A stretch of DNA of 30,689 nt from the NCBI GenBank assembly GCA_002346745.1, contig DEAL01000022.1, positions 1-30,689 of the forward strand, given 5' to 3'. The position numbers and the translations under genes were made by a program. Below the pieces are notes generated by a model. It did no database searches, was not told the DNA's origin, and saw nothing but the letters and a program-made list of their open reading frames with translations. Source of the DNA: Candidatus Neomicrothrix sp. UBA2983 (GTDB taxonomy: Bacteria; Actinomycetota; Acidimicrobiia; Acidimicrobiales; MedAcidi-G1). Positions within the stretch are counted from its first letter, which is position 1, and the number at the start of each line of letters is the position of its first letter. Shown piece after piece: positions 16,922 to 24,188 of this stretch.

Positions 16922-17563
16922 ATGGGAAGACCACGATCACCGGCAGGCCGGGCGCGGGAGGCGAACCGCCGTCTCACCGAGGAGTACCCGGACGCCGAGT
17001 GCGAACTGACGCACCGGAACCCCTACGAGTTGCTGGCGGCGACGATCCTCTCGGCCCAGTGCACCGACAAGCGGGTCAACATGGTGACGCCGGAACTGTT
17101 CGCCAGGTATCCCACGCCACAGGACCTGGCCGGGGCGGTGCCCGCCGAGCTGGAGGAGGTCGTGCGCTCGACGGGCTTCTATGCCAGCAAGGCACGCAAC
17201 CTGCTGGGGATGGCGCAGCGCCTGGTCGAGGCCTACGACAGTGAGGTCCCAGGGGACATGGCCGACCTGACCTCATTACCGGGTGTCGGACGCAAGACCG
17301 CCAACGTCGTCCGCAGCGTGGCACTGGGCCTGCCGGGCCTGCCCGTCGACACGCACGTCGGGCGACTCTCGCGGCGTCTGGGCCTCACCGAGGAGACGGA
17401 TCCGGTGAAGGTGGAATTCGAGTTGAACCCGATGGTCCCGGCCCACGACCGGGGCGACTTCTCGATGCGCCTTATCCTGCACGGGCGGCGGGTGTGTCCG
17501 AGCCGTCGGCCGCGCTGCGGGGAGTGCGTCCTGAACGACTTCTGCCCGGCCTCGGAGGTCTGA
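16922..17563 (+). CDS. nth: Endonuclease III, DNA glycosylase/AP lyase
   Basis: Base-excision repair enzyme that removes oxidised pyrimidines and cleaves abasic sites. The 213-aa protein has the helix-hairpin-helix LPGVGRKTANVV with catalytic Lys125, the catalytic Asp143 in VDTHVGRLSRR, and a complete C-terminal [4Fe-4S] loop at Cys192, Cys199, Cys202 and Cys208 (CX6CX2CX5C). LSAQCTDKRVN near the N-terminus is also typical. The start at 16922 is supported by the -10 hexamer; the upstream in-frame extension is rich in glycine and alanine and looks non-coding. The gene is divergent from mshD and is followed by the small RNA candidate. Confidence 0.95.
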   Translation: MGRPRSPAGRAREANRRLTEEYPDAECELTHRNPYELLAATILSAQCTDKRVNMVTPELFARYPTPQDLAGAVPAELEEVVRSTGFYASKARNLLGMAQRLVEAYDSEVPGDMADLTSLPGVGRKTANVVRSVALGLPGLPVDTHVGRLSRRLGLTEETDPVKVEFELNPMVPAHDRGDFSMRLILHGRRVCPSRRPRCGECVLNDFCPASEV

Positions 17564-17622
17564 GCCGCCCGAGTCCTGGTGGCCGCACCGTGGGTGGACA
17601 GGGCCTCCGGGTTCACTCAGCG

Positions 17623-17642
17623 GAAATCTCACTTCCGATTTC
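17623..17642 (+). promoter_or_regulatory. AT-rich inverted repeat upstream of the small RNA promoter
   Basis: GAAATC (17623-17628) and GATTTC (17637-17642) are exact inverted arms separated by 8 nt, and an overlapping pair CGGAA/TTCCG (17621-17625, 17633-17637) shares the same centre region. The site abuts the -35 hexamer and stands out in a GC-rich genome; an operator or activator site is plausible. The stretch 17564-17620 before it shows nothing else. Confidence 0.4.
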
Positions 17643-17671
17643 TTTACGGGCTTTCGGAGTTGGGGTAGGTT
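17643..17671 (+). promoter_or_regulatory. Promoter of the small RNA candidate
   Basis: A -35-like TTTACG (17643-17648) and a -10 TAGGTT (17666-17671) are separated by exactly 17 nt. The expected transcription start near 17678 falls at the base of the first RNA hairpin. Confidence 0.55.
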
Positions 17672-17677
17672 TCGCTT

Positions 17678-17770
17678 CGCCGGGTTCCCGCCACCCGGCC
17701 CGCGAGGAACGGGTCCCGCCACCCACCTCGCTGCTCGGCGCCCTTCCCTGAAGGGCGCCGAGCTTTTTTT
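17678..17770 (+). ncRNA. Candidate small RNA with two C-rich hairpin loops (6C-like)
   Basis: About 93 nt between a good promoter and a strong terminator, with no reading frame. Hairpin 1 (17679-17699) is a perfect 7-bp stem GCCGGGT/ACCCGGC with loop TCCCGCC. Hairpin 2 (17703-17730) pairs CGAGG with CCTCG and GGGT with ACCC, separated by a small internal bulge, with loop CCCGCC. The two apical parts are nearly the same sequence. Hairpin 3 is the terminator. Two successive hairpins with C-rich loops followed by a terminator is the architecture of the actinobacterial 6C RNA, whose loops usually carry at least six consecutive C; here a G interrupts the run. In mycobacteria 6C acts through these loops on G-rich mRNA sites. 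Assignment to 6C is inference; existence of some small RNA is well supported. Confidence 0.6.
17734..17770 (+). terminator. Strong intrinsic terminator
   Basis: A perfect 12-bp stem CTCGGCGCCCTT/AAGGGCGCCGAG with a 5-nt loop is followed by C and seven T. It is the only classical T-tract terminator I see in the window and ends the small RNA transcript. Confidence 0.92.
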
Positions 17771-17825
17771 GCTCCGCACCCACCGCGGAATCGGTCCCGG
17801 CGCTTGTCCGGGTCCGAGCGACGCG

Positions 17826-18044
17826 TCAACGCCGTCGACGGCGGACCCGCTCCAGTTCCCGTCGGGCGCCTCGGAGGTGGCGCTCGACCTCCAGCAGGCC
17901 GGCTTCGTCGCCCGTGCGGTCCGCCGAGTCGAGGGTGCCCACGAGTTGCTCCACCCAGGTCAGCAGGGCGTCGATCTGGCCGGTCACCGAGGAGAGGTCG
18001 GCGTCAGAGGGCGACGGCGCTGGTGTCGCCGGGTCGGGGGTCAT
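17826..18044 (-). CDS. Small helical protein of unknown function, 72 aa
   Basis: The predicted protein has a Pro/Ala/Ser/Asp-rich first 20 residues and then a strongly amphipathic helical part (IDALLTWVEQLVGTLDSAD, then LLEVERHLRGARRELERV) ending in a run of arginines. I do not recognise it. The open frame begins at 18173, but the ATG at 18044 has a CAGACT hexamer 6 nt upstream, the same arrangement as menA, and the extra residues upstream look non-coding. It is divergent from hisD, with 99 nt between the starts. The basic tail could bind nucleic acid, but that is a guess. The helical pattern argues for a real gene. Confidence 0.55.
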   Translation of the reverse strand: MTPDPATPAPSPSDADLSSVTGQIDALLTWVEQLVGTLDSADRTGDEAGLLEVERHLRGARRELERVRRRRR

Positions 18045-18050
18045 GGCGGG

Positions 18051-18056
18051 AGTCTG
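18051..18056 (-). promoter_or_regulatory. Candidate -10 element of the 72-aa gene
   Basis: CAGACT on the minus strand, 6 nt before the ATG at 18044, is identical in sequence and spacing to the candidate menA element. Confidence 0.35.
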
Positions 18057-18131
18057 CTGCAGCGACCTGCGGGATGCCACCCGGTGACCTCGGCCCCGGA
18101 AACCACCGGGGAGCCGTCGCGCTCGGACCGG

Positions 18132-18137
18132 TAGCGT
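18132..18137 (+). promoter_or_regulatory. -10 element of the his operon (leaderless)
   Basis: TAGCGT, preceded by GG, lies exactly 6 nt before the GTG of hisD. With no leader there is no room for a histidine leader peptide or T-box upstream of hisD, so attenuation at this promoter is unlikely. Confidence 0.6.
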
Positions 18138-18143
18138 GGCCGG

Positions 18144-19448
18144 GTGCTCCGGCGACTCGACCTGCGCGGCCACGAGGGCGACCTCTCGGGCCTACTCCCA
18201 CGCCCCGTCGTCGACGGCGAGGGACCCCTCGAGGCCGTGCGCGCCATCGTCGCAGACGTCCGGGAACGGGGCGACGCCGCCCTCCTCGAGTTGGGGGAAC
18301 GCTTCGACGGCGTCCGCCCCACGTCCCTGTCGATCGTGGCCGACGACCTGGCGGCCGCCCTCGACCGGGTCGAGCCGACCGTCCGCGCCGCACTGGAAGC
18401 GGCTGCCGAGAACGTGCGCCTCCACCACGAGGGGCAGGTCGTCGAGCCCCACGAGTGGTCACGGGGTGGCCTGACGGTCTCGTCCAGGGCCGTGCCGGTC
18501 GAGCGCGCCGGCTGCTACGTCCCCGGTGGCCGAGCCGCCTACCCCTCGACGGTGCTGATGACCGCCGTCCCGGCGCGGGTCGCCGGGGTCGACGAGGTCG
18601 TCGTGTGCGTCCCCCCGGGTGGCGACGGGCGGGTGCCCGACGTGACCCTCGCTGCCGCCGCCATCGCCGGCGTCGACGAACTCCATCCGATCGGTGGCGC
18701 CCAGGCCATCGCCGCACTCGCCTTCGGGACCGGGAGTGTCCGGCCGGTCGACGTGGTCGTCGGGCCCGGCAACGTCTACGTGGCCCTCGCCAAGCGCGAG
18801 GTCGCCGGCCGCCTCGGGGTCCCCTCGGCCTTCGCCGGTCCCTCGGAGGTCGTCGTCATCGCCGACGCCTCGGCCCCGGTGGCCTTCGCCGCCGTCGACG
18901 TCGTGGTCCAGGCCGAACACGGTCCCGACGGACTGGCATGGCTGGTCACCTGGGACGAGGAGGTCGCCGATGCGGTCGAGGCCGAGATCGTCGCCCTTGC
19001 CGAGGCCTCGCCGCGCCGGGCGGACATCGAGGCGACCCTGACTGTGGCCGGCCATACGGTTTTGGTGGACGGGCCGGCGCAGGCCCTGGCCGTGGCCGAC
19101 CTGATCGCCCCAGAGCACCTGCAACTCATGGTCGAGGGCGCCGAGGAGGTCGCCGCCCGGGTCCGGCACGCCGGCGCGGTCTTCTGTGGGCCGTGGTCGC
19201 CGGCCTCCCTCGGCGACTACGTGGCCGGACCCAGCCACGTCCTGCCAACGGCCGGCACCGCCCGCTTCTCCGGAGCGCTCACCGTGGCGGACTTCACCAA
19301 GGACCTGCACGTGGTGACCGCCGGGTCCGACGCCATTGCCGACCTGGGTCCCCACGTGGTTGCCCTGGCCGGCGCCGAGGGCCTCGACGCCCACGCCGAG
19401 TCGATCCGCCGTCGGCTGTCCGCTCTGGAGGAGGCGACCGATGCCTGA
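18144..19448 (+). CDS. hisD: Histidinol dehydrogenase
   Basis: Zinc enzyme that oxidises L-histidinol to L-histidine in two NAD-dependent steps, the last steps of the pathway. The 434-aa protein carries VPVERAGCYVPGGRAAYPSTVLM, PDVTLAAAAIAGVDE, VGPGNVYVALAKREV, the metal-binding region QAEHGPDG, PEHLQLM with the catalytic Glu-His pair, and GPSHVLPTAGTARF. A GTG start is used, set by the -10 element 6 nt upstream; there is no Shine-Dalgarno. It leads a six-gene his unit, and its end overlaps hisC by 8 nt. Confidence 0.96.
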   Translation: MLRRLDLRGHEGDLSGLLPRPVVDGEGPLEAVRAIVADVRERGDAALLELGERFDGVRPTSLSIVADDLAAALDRVEPTVRAALEAAAENVRLHHEGQVVEPHEWSRGGLTVSSRAVPVERAGCYVPGGRAAYPSTVLMTAVPARVAGVDEVVVCVPPGGDGRVPDVTLAAAAIAGVDELHPIGGAQAIAALAFGTGSVRPVDVVVGPGNVYVALAKREVAGRLGVPSAFAGPSEVVVIADASAPVAFAAVDVVVQAEHGPDGLAWLVTWDEEVADAVEAEIVALAEASPRRADIEATLTVAGHTVLVDGPAQALAVADLIAPEHLQLMVEGAEEVAARVRHAGAVFCGPWSPASLGDYVAGPSHVLPTAGTARFSGALTVADFTKDLHVVTAGSDAIADLGPHVVALAGAEGLDAHAESIRRRLSALEEATDA

Positions 19449-20538
19449 GCGACCCAGCGCCCGGCCCGAGATCGCGGCCCTCGAGGGCTACCACTCGCCG
19501 CAGGTGGACGTCGAGGTCCGTCTCAACACCAACGAGTCGCCGTTTCCGCCCCCCGAGGGCTGGGTCGACGCGCTCGCCGACGCCCTGCGGGACCTCCGGC
19601 TCAACCGGTATCCGGACCGGGCCGCTGGCGAGCTGCGCGGTGCCCTGGCGGCTCGCTACGGCGTCGATGCCCAACAGGTTTTCTGCGCCAACGGCTCCAA
19701 CGAGGTGCTCCAGACGGTGCTGCTGGCCTACGGCGGCCCCGGTCGGACCGCCGCCGTCTTCGAACCCACCTACGCCATGCACGCCCAGATCGCCCGCACC
19801 ACCGGCACGCGTGTGGTCGCCGGACGCCGGGGCGAGGAGTTCGAATTGACCGCCGCGGCGGTACGCGACCTGGTTGCCGCCGAGCGGCCCGACGTCCTGT
19901 TCCTCTGCTCGCCCAACAACCCGACCGGGACTACCGACGCCCCCGACGTGCTGCCGGCCGCCCTCGAGGCGTTGGATGCGTCGGGCGGCCTCCTGGTCGT
20001 GGACGAGGCCTACGGCCAGTTCGCCGACTCCTCGGCGGTCGACCTGCTCGATGACGAGCGCCCTCTGGTCGTGAGTCGGACATTCTCCAAGACGTGGGCC
20101 CTCGCCGGACTGCGGCTGGGCTACCTGCTGGGACCCGCCTGGTGCCTGGCCGAACTCGAGAAGGTGGTGCTCCCGTACCACCTGGACGCCTTCAAGCAGG
20201 TCGCCGGCGGGCTGGCGCTCCGCCATGAGGCGGCGATGGGCGAGCGGGTGGCGGCACTCGTCGCCGAGCGGGAGCGCGTCACGACCGCTCTCGGGGGCCT
20301 GCCCCTCCGGGTATGGCCCTCCGGCGCTAACTTCGTGCTCTTCCGGCCCGAGGCCCGCTCCGGCCACGACGTCTGGCAGGGCCTGCTGGACTGTTCGGTC
20401 CTGGTCCGCAACTGCGCATCCTGGGAGGGCCTCGAGGGCTGCCTGCGCGTCACGATCGGGACCGCAGCCGAGAACGACCGTTTCCTCGCCGCCCTCGGCG
20501 AGGTGCTCGACGACACGACGGAGGGAACCGAACCATGA
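19441..20538 (+). CDS. hisC: Histidinol-phosphate aminotransferase
   Basis: PLP enzyme converting imidazole-acetol phosphate to histidinol phosphate with glutamate as amino donor. The 365-aa protein has LNTNESPFPPPEG near the N-terminus, the motif ANGSNEVLQ, CSPNNPTGT for cofactor contacts, VVDEAYGQF, and the PLP lysine Lys217 in SRTFSKTWALAGLRLGY. Arg contacts to phosphate are expected in the C-terminal part (CLRVTIGT). The ATG at 19441 lies inside the hisD end (8-nt overlap), and the stop overlaps hisB (ATGA). The in-frame open stretch upstream is inside hisD and is not used. Confidence 0.95.
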   Translation: MPERPSARPEIAALEGYHSPQVDVEVRLNTNESPFPPPEGWVDALADALRDLRLNRYPDRAAGELRGALAARYGVDAQQVFCANGSNEVLQTVLLAYGGPGRTAAVFEPTYAMHAQIARTTGTRVVAGRRGEEFELTAAAVRDLVAAERPDVLFLCSPNNPTGTTDAPDVLPAALEALDASGGLLVVDEAYGQFADSSAVDLLDDERPLVVSRTFSKTWALAGLRLGYLLGPAWCLAELEKVVLPYHLDAFKQVAGGLALRHEAAMGERVAALVAERERVTTALGGLPLRVWPSGANFVLFRPEARSGHDVWQGLLDCSVLVRNCASWEGLEGCLRVTIGTAAENDRFLAALGEVLDDTTEGTEP

Positions 20539-21134
20539 GCCGAACCGGCGAGCGACGACGCACCACGAAGGAGACCTCCATCGAGGTCGAGGTCGACCTG
20601 GACGGGGCCGTCACGGACGCTGAGGTGTCCGCGGAGACGGGTATCCCGTTCTTCGACCACATGCTCGAGCAGTTGGGCCGCCACGGCGGGATGGGCCTCC
20701 GGGTGCGCTGCGACGGCGACCTCGAGATCGACGCCCACCACACGGTGGAGGACGTCGGCATCGCCATCGGGGAGGCCCTCGACGAGGCGTTGGGGGACAA
20801 GGCCGGGGTACGTCGCTTCGCCTCGGTGCGCGTTCCACTGGACGAGGCACTCCTCGACGTGGCGCTCGACCTGTCAGGTCGCCCCTACCTGCACTACGAG
20901 GTCGATTTCCCCGGCGAGAAGATCCTCGGCGACCCGCCGTTCGACCCGCAACTCGTCGAGGAGTTCTGGCGCGCCATCGCCGTGGCGGGCCGCCTGACCC
21001 TGCATGTCACGATGGTCCGCGGCAAGAACACCCACCACATCATCGAGGCCGGCTTCAAGGGGGTGGCCCGGGCGCTGCGTGACGCGGTCCGCCTCGAGGG
21101 CTCCGGCGTTCCCTCCACCAAGGGCAGCCTGTGA
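20535..21134 (+). CDS. hisB: Imidazoleglycerol-phosphate dehydratase
   Basis: Manganese enzyme converting imidazole glycerol phosphate to imidazole acetol phosphate. At 199 aa it is the monofunctional form without a histidinol-phosphatase domain. Both metal-binding repeats are present: FFDHMLEQLGRHGG and AHHTVEDVGIAIGEAL in the first half and NTHHIIEAGFKGVARAL in the second, plus RRFASVRVPLDEAL and DLSGRP. It is translationally coupled to hisC (ATGA overlap, 20535-20538) and to hisH (GTGA overlap, 21131-21134). Confidence 0.96.
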   Translation: MSRTGERRRTTKETSIEVEVDLDGAVTDAEVSAETGIPFFDHMLEQLGRHGGMGLRVRCDGDLEIDAHHTVEDVGIAIGEALDEALGDKAGVRRFASVRVPLDEALLDVALDLSGRPYLHYEVDFPGEKILGDPPFDPQLVEEFWRAIAVAGRLTLHVTMVRGKNTHHIIEAGFKGVARALRDAVRLEGSGVPSTKGSL

Positions 21135-21772
21135 CCCGAGGGGGCCCCTCGGTCGCCGTCCTCGACTACGGCATCGGCAACCTGCGGTCGGCCCAGAAGG
21201 CGCTGCAGCGCGTCGGGGCCGACGCTCGCCTGACCGCCGACCCCACCGACATCGCCGCGGCCGACGGCGTGGTACTGCCCGGCGTCGGTGCCTTCGGACG
21301 GTGCAGCCAGGCGCTGGAAGCGAGCGGCCTCACCGAGGTGGCCCGGGCCGCAGCGCTCGACGCCGGAGCAGGGGGTCGTCCCTTCCTCGGGATCTGCGTC
21401 GGCCTGCAGTTGCTGTTCGCCGCAAGCGAGGAGTCGCCCGGGAGCGCTGGTCTCGGGGTCCTGGAGGGCACCGTGGCGCTGCTCCCGGAGGGCGTGAAGC
21501 GACCCCAGATGCAGTGGAACCGCCTCGACCACGAGTCCGGTCACGCCGGCCATCCCATGTTCGCCGAACTGGGCGACGAACCGTGGGTCTACTTCGTCCA
21601 CTCCTACTCGGCGCCGGTCGACGGCGACACGGTCGCCACCTGCGAGTACGGCGGGACGCTCTGCGCTGCGGTGGCACGCGGCTCGCTGTGGGCCACCCAG
21701 TTCCACCCCGAGAAGTCCGGCGACACCGGCCTGGCGGTCCTCGGCAACTTCGTGGCAGCGGTGGCGGCGTGA
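21131..21772 (+). CDS. hisH: Imidazole glycerol phosphate synthase, glutaminase subunit
   Basis: Class I glutamine amidotransferase that supplies ammonia to HisF. The 213-aa protein begins VAVLDYGIGNLRSAQKAL, and its catalytic triad is Cys89 (GICVGLQ), His192 and Glu194 (FHPEKS). The oxyanion-region sequence PGVGAFG is intact. It begins with GTG overlapping hisB and ends overlapping the GTG of hisA. The partner hisF is two genes downstream, the usual order in Actinobacteria. Confidence 0.95.
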   Translation: MTRGGPSVAVLDYGIGNLRSAQKALQRVGADARLTADPTDIAAADGVVLPGVGAFGRCSQALEASGLTEVARAAALDAGAGGRPFLGICVGLQLLFAASEESPGSAGLGVLEGTVALLPEGVKRPQMQWNRLDHESGHAGHPMFAELGDEPWVYFVHSYSAPVDGDTVATCEYGGTLCAAVARGSLWATQFHPEKSGDTGLAVLGNFVAAVAA

Positions 21773-22542
21773 ACAGCCTCGAGCGCGGCCCCGAACTGCT
21801 CCCGGCCATCGACCTGCGCGGGGGTCGCTGCGTGCGGCTCCTGCTCGGCGACTACGAGCAGGAGACCGTCTACGGGGACGACCCCGTCGCACAGGCCCGG
21901 GCCTTCGTGGCGGCCGGGGCGCCATGGGTGCACGTCGTGGACCTCGACGCCGCCCGCTCCGGCGAGCCCGTCAACCGCCCGGTCGTGGCCGCCATCGCTG
22001 CGGCGGTCGACGTGCCCGTGCAGACCGGTGGCGGCGTGCGCACCGTCGAGGACGCCCGGGCGCTGTTCGCTGCCGGCGTGACGCGGGTGGTGCTCGGCAC
22101 GGCCGCCGTCACCACCCCTGGCCTGGTGGACGCCGTGTCGGCCCTCGGCCGGGTGGCGGTCGGGCTCGACCTCCGCGGCCGCGAGGTGGCCGTGCACGGC
22201 TGGACCGAGGGGAGCGGCCTCCACCTGGCGGACGCCCTCGAGGAGTTCGACGGTCGGGGCGCCGAGGCGTACGTCATCACCCAGATCGATCGCGACGGAA
22301 CCCTCGAAGGACCGGACCTCGGCCTGTACCGGGAGGCCCTGGCCGCCACGGACCTCGACGTGGTCGTGTCCGGAGGCATCGGCGAACCGGCGGACCTCGA
22401 CCGGGTTGCCGCCCTCGCTGTCGGGGGCCGGCGCCCGTCGGGCGTGATCGTCGGTCGGGCGCTCTACGAGGGCACCGTGGACCTGGCCGACGCCATTGGC
22501 CGACTGGCGGGAGCCGCGGGGGAATCCGGGGGGCGCGGCTGA
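21769..22542 (+). CDS. hisA: Phosphoribosyl-formimino-AICAR ribotide isomerase (HisA/PriA family)
   Basis: TIM-barrel isomerase for the fourth histidine step. The 257-aa protein has the catalytic aspartates Asp15 (PAIDLRGG) and Asp134 (GLDLRGREVAVHGW), the phosphate loops QTGGGVRTVEDAR and VSGGIG, and QIDRDGTLEGPD. In many Actinobacteria this gene (priA) also performs the TrpF reaction because trpF is missing. Here a separate trpF lies at 27444, so dual activity is not required, but the sequence alone does not tell whether it has been lost. The GTG start overlaps hisH by 4 nt, and the TGATG junction leads into hisF. Confidence 0.93.
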   Translation: MNSLERGPELLPAIDLRGGRCVRLLLGDYEQETVYGDDPVAQARAFVAAGAPWVHVVDLDAARSGEPVNRPVVAAIAAAVDVPVQTGGGVRTVEDARALFAAGVTRVVLGTAAVTTPGLVDAVSALGRVAVGLDLRGREVAVHGWTEGSGLHLADALEEFDGRGAEAYVITQIDRDGTLEGPDLGLYREALAATDLDVVVSGGIGEPADLDRVAALAVGGRRPSGVIVGRALYEGTVDLADAIGRLAGAAGESGGRG

Positions 22543-23315
22543 TGCACACCGTGCGCGTCATCCCGTGCCTCGACGTGGACGGTGGCCGCGTCGTCAAGGG
22601 CGTCAACTTCGTGGGCCTGCGCGACGCCGGGGACCCCGTCGAGCTGGCCGCCCGCTATGACCGGGAGGGGGCGGACGAGTTGGTCTTCCTCGACATCACC
22701 GCCTCCTCGGACGCACGCGACACGATCCTCGAAGTGGTGCGGCGCACCGCCGAGGAGGTGTTCATCCCGTTCACCGTGGGCGGCGGCGTGCGCTCGGTCG
22801 AGGACGCCCGTGGCATCCTGCGGGCGGGCGCCGACAAGGTCTCGGTCAACACGGCGGCCGCCGAGCGCCCCGAACTGGTCACCGAGCTGGCTGCCGAGTT
22901 CGGCAGCCAGTGCGTGGTCGTCGCCATCGACGCCCGACGCAGTGAGTCCGCGCCGAGCGGCTTCGAGGTCTTCACCCACGGGGGTCGCACACCCACGGGC
23001 CGGGATGCCGTGGCCTGGGCGGTGGAGGCCGAGCAGCGGGGGGCGGGCGAGTTCCTCCAGACCTCGATGGACCGCGACGGCACCCGCGACGGCTTCGACC
23101 TGGAGATGCTCAGCGCCATCGGCGTCGCCACCGCCGTCCCGCTGGTCGCCAGCGGCGGCGTCGGGACCCTCGACCACCTCGTCGACGGTGCCCGCCTGGG
23201 TGGCGTCGACGCCGTGCTGGCCGCCTCCATCTTCCACTTCGGGGAGCACTCGGTCGCCGAGGCTAAGGCCCACCTGGCTGCAGCAGGCGTGGTGGTGCGA
23301 CCCGCCGCCGGCTGA
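22542..23315 (+). CDS. hisF: Imidazole glycerol phosphate synthase, cyclase subunit
   Basis: TIM-barrel synthase that combines PRFAR with ammonia from HisH to give imidazole glycerol phosphate and AICAR. The 257-aa protein keeps catalytic Asp11 (IPCLDVDGGRVVKGVNF) and Asp130 (VAIDARR), at the same positions as in E. coli HisF. GGGVRSVEDARGILRAGADKV, TSMDRDGT and ASGGVG are standard. It overlaps hisA by one base (TGATG). It is the last gene of the overlapping his unit; a gap of 55 nt follows before the GroES-like gene, with nothing evident besides that gene's promoter. Confidence 0.96.
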   Translation: MHTVRVIPCLDVDGGRVVKGVNFVGLRDAGDPVELAARYDREGADELVFLDITASSDARDTILEVVRRTAEEVFIPFTVGGGVRSVEDARGILRAGADKVSVNTAAAERPELVTELAAEFGSQCVVVAIDARRSESAPSGFEVFTHGGRTPTGRDAVAWAVEAEQRGAGEFLQTSMDRDGTRDGFDLEMLSAIGVATAVPLVASGGVGTLDHLVDGARLGGVDAVLAASIFHFGEHSVAEAKAHLAAAGVVVRPAAG

Positions 23316-23357
23316 CCTCGCCCTGACCCGACCTGCGGCGTTCCCGACGGCCGACGG

Positions 23358-23363
23358 TACCGT
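23358..23363 (+). promoter_or_regulatory. -10 element of the GroES-like gene (leaderless)
   Basis: TACCGT, preceded by GG, lies 7 nt before the GTG at 23371. It supports this start rather than the internal ATG of MLND. Confidence 0.5.
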
Positions 23364-23370
23364 TCCCCCC

Positions 23371-23730
23371 GTGAGCAGTCCCCGCCTCGCCCCCGTGCCC
23401 GGCCCCGCCGACCACGAGGGCCTTCCGATCAAGATGCTCAACGACCGCATCCTCGTGGCGCTCGACACCGGCGAGGGTGAACGGCGTTCCTCGGGCGGGA
23501 TCCTCATCCCGGCGACCGCCCAGATGAGCCGCCGCCTGACATGGGCCGAGGTGGTCGCTACGGGTCCCAACGTCCGGGCCATGGAGGTGGGCGACCAGGT
23601 GCTCTTCAACCCCGAGGACCGCTACGAGGTCGAGGTCCGGGGCACCGACTACATCATCCTCCGGGAGCGCGACGTCCACGCCGTGGCGGCACCGCGTCTC
23701 GAGGAGGGGAGTACCGGCCTCTACCTGTAG
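23371..23730 (+). CDS. GroES-family co-chaperonin-like protein
   Basis: A 119-aa protein with a GroES fold: IKMLNDRILVALD at the start of the barrel, the mobile-loop region ERRSSGGILIPATA, then AEVVATGPNVRAMEVGDQVLFNPED and YIILRERDVHAV. It differs from canonical GroES by a 22-residue N-terminal extension and a C-terminal tail (LEEGSTGLYL). No groEL is adjacent, and it sits alone between hisF and hisI with its own promoter, so it is probably an accessory paralogue rather than the main groES. Whether it binds GroEL is unknown; the mobile loop keeps the SGGI-type core, which would allow it. Confidence 0.8.
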   Translation: MSSPRLAPVPGPADHEGLPIKMLNDRILVALDTGEGERRSSGGILIPATAQMSRRLTWAEVVATGPNVRAMEVGDQVLFNPEDRYEVEVRGTDYIILRERDVHAVAAPRLEEGSTGLYL

Positions 23731-23798
23731 GAGGGCACCGCGGTCCTGGCGGTCCGAGTCGGGGCCGAAATCCACGACCGGGGCCGCAGGCCGCCCCG

Positions 23799-23804
23799 TA
23801 GGCT
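23799..23804 (+). promoter_or_regulatory. -10 element of hisI-trpE (near-leaderless)
   Basis: TAGGCT lies 8 nt before the ATG of hisI. A 6-bp inverted repeat (CGGGGC 23779-23784, GCCCCG 23793-23798) ends directly before it and could be a weak terminator of the GroES-like gene or an operator. Confidence 0.5.
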
Positions 23805-23812
23805 GCCTGACC

Positions 23813-24184
23813 ATGCCCGAGAGCACCCCCATCGCCGTCACCGACGAGCAACTGTCCGCCGTGGCGTTCAACGCCGACGGCCTCGTCCCCGCCATCGTGC
23901 AGGAGGAGGGCACCGGCCGCATCCTGATGATGGCCTGGATGAACGACGAGTCGCTGCGCCGCACCTTCGAGACCGGCCGCACCTGGTTCTGGAGCCGCAG
24001 CCGTCAGGAGTACTGGTGCAAGGGCGAGAGTTCCGGTGACCGGCAGTACATCCGGGAGGCCTTCTACGACTGCGACGGCGACACGCTGCTGTTCACGGTC
24101 GAGCAGGAGGGCCGGGGCGCATGCCACACCGGCGAGTACAGCTGCTTCTTCCGGGCCTTCGGACCCGACGCACCGACCGACTGA
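23813..24184 (+). CDS. hisI: Phosphoribosyl-AMP cyclohydrolase
   Basis: Zinc/magnesium enzyme opening the purine ring of phosphoribosyl-AMP, the third histidine step. The 123-aa protein is the monofunctional HisI without a fused HisE domain. It contains MMAWMNDESL, the pattern TWFWSRSRQEYWCKGESSG, the metal site YDCDGDTLLF, and GACHTGEYSCFFR with the conserved cysteines. hisE is not found nearby. trpE begins only 4 nt after its stop, joining histidine and tryptophan genes in one transcript. Confidence 0.96.
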   Translation: MPESTPIAVTDEQLSAVAFNADGLVPAIVQEEGTGRILMMAWMNDESLRRTFETGRTWFWSRSRQEYWCKGESSGDRQYIREAFYDCDGDTLLFTVEQEGRGACHTGEYSCFFRAFGPDAPTD

Positions 24185-24188
24185 GCCC

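Noticed and set aside
17804..19849. 681-codon plus-strand open frame across hisD
   Set aside because: Arg/Gly/Pro-rich and in the wrong frame relative to the intact HisD and HisC proteins.
24036..24188. Possible trp leader peptide or attenuator before trpE
   Set aside because: This stretch is the hisI coding sequence with a 4-nt gap to trpE; no Trp-rich leader frame or terminator hairpin is present.
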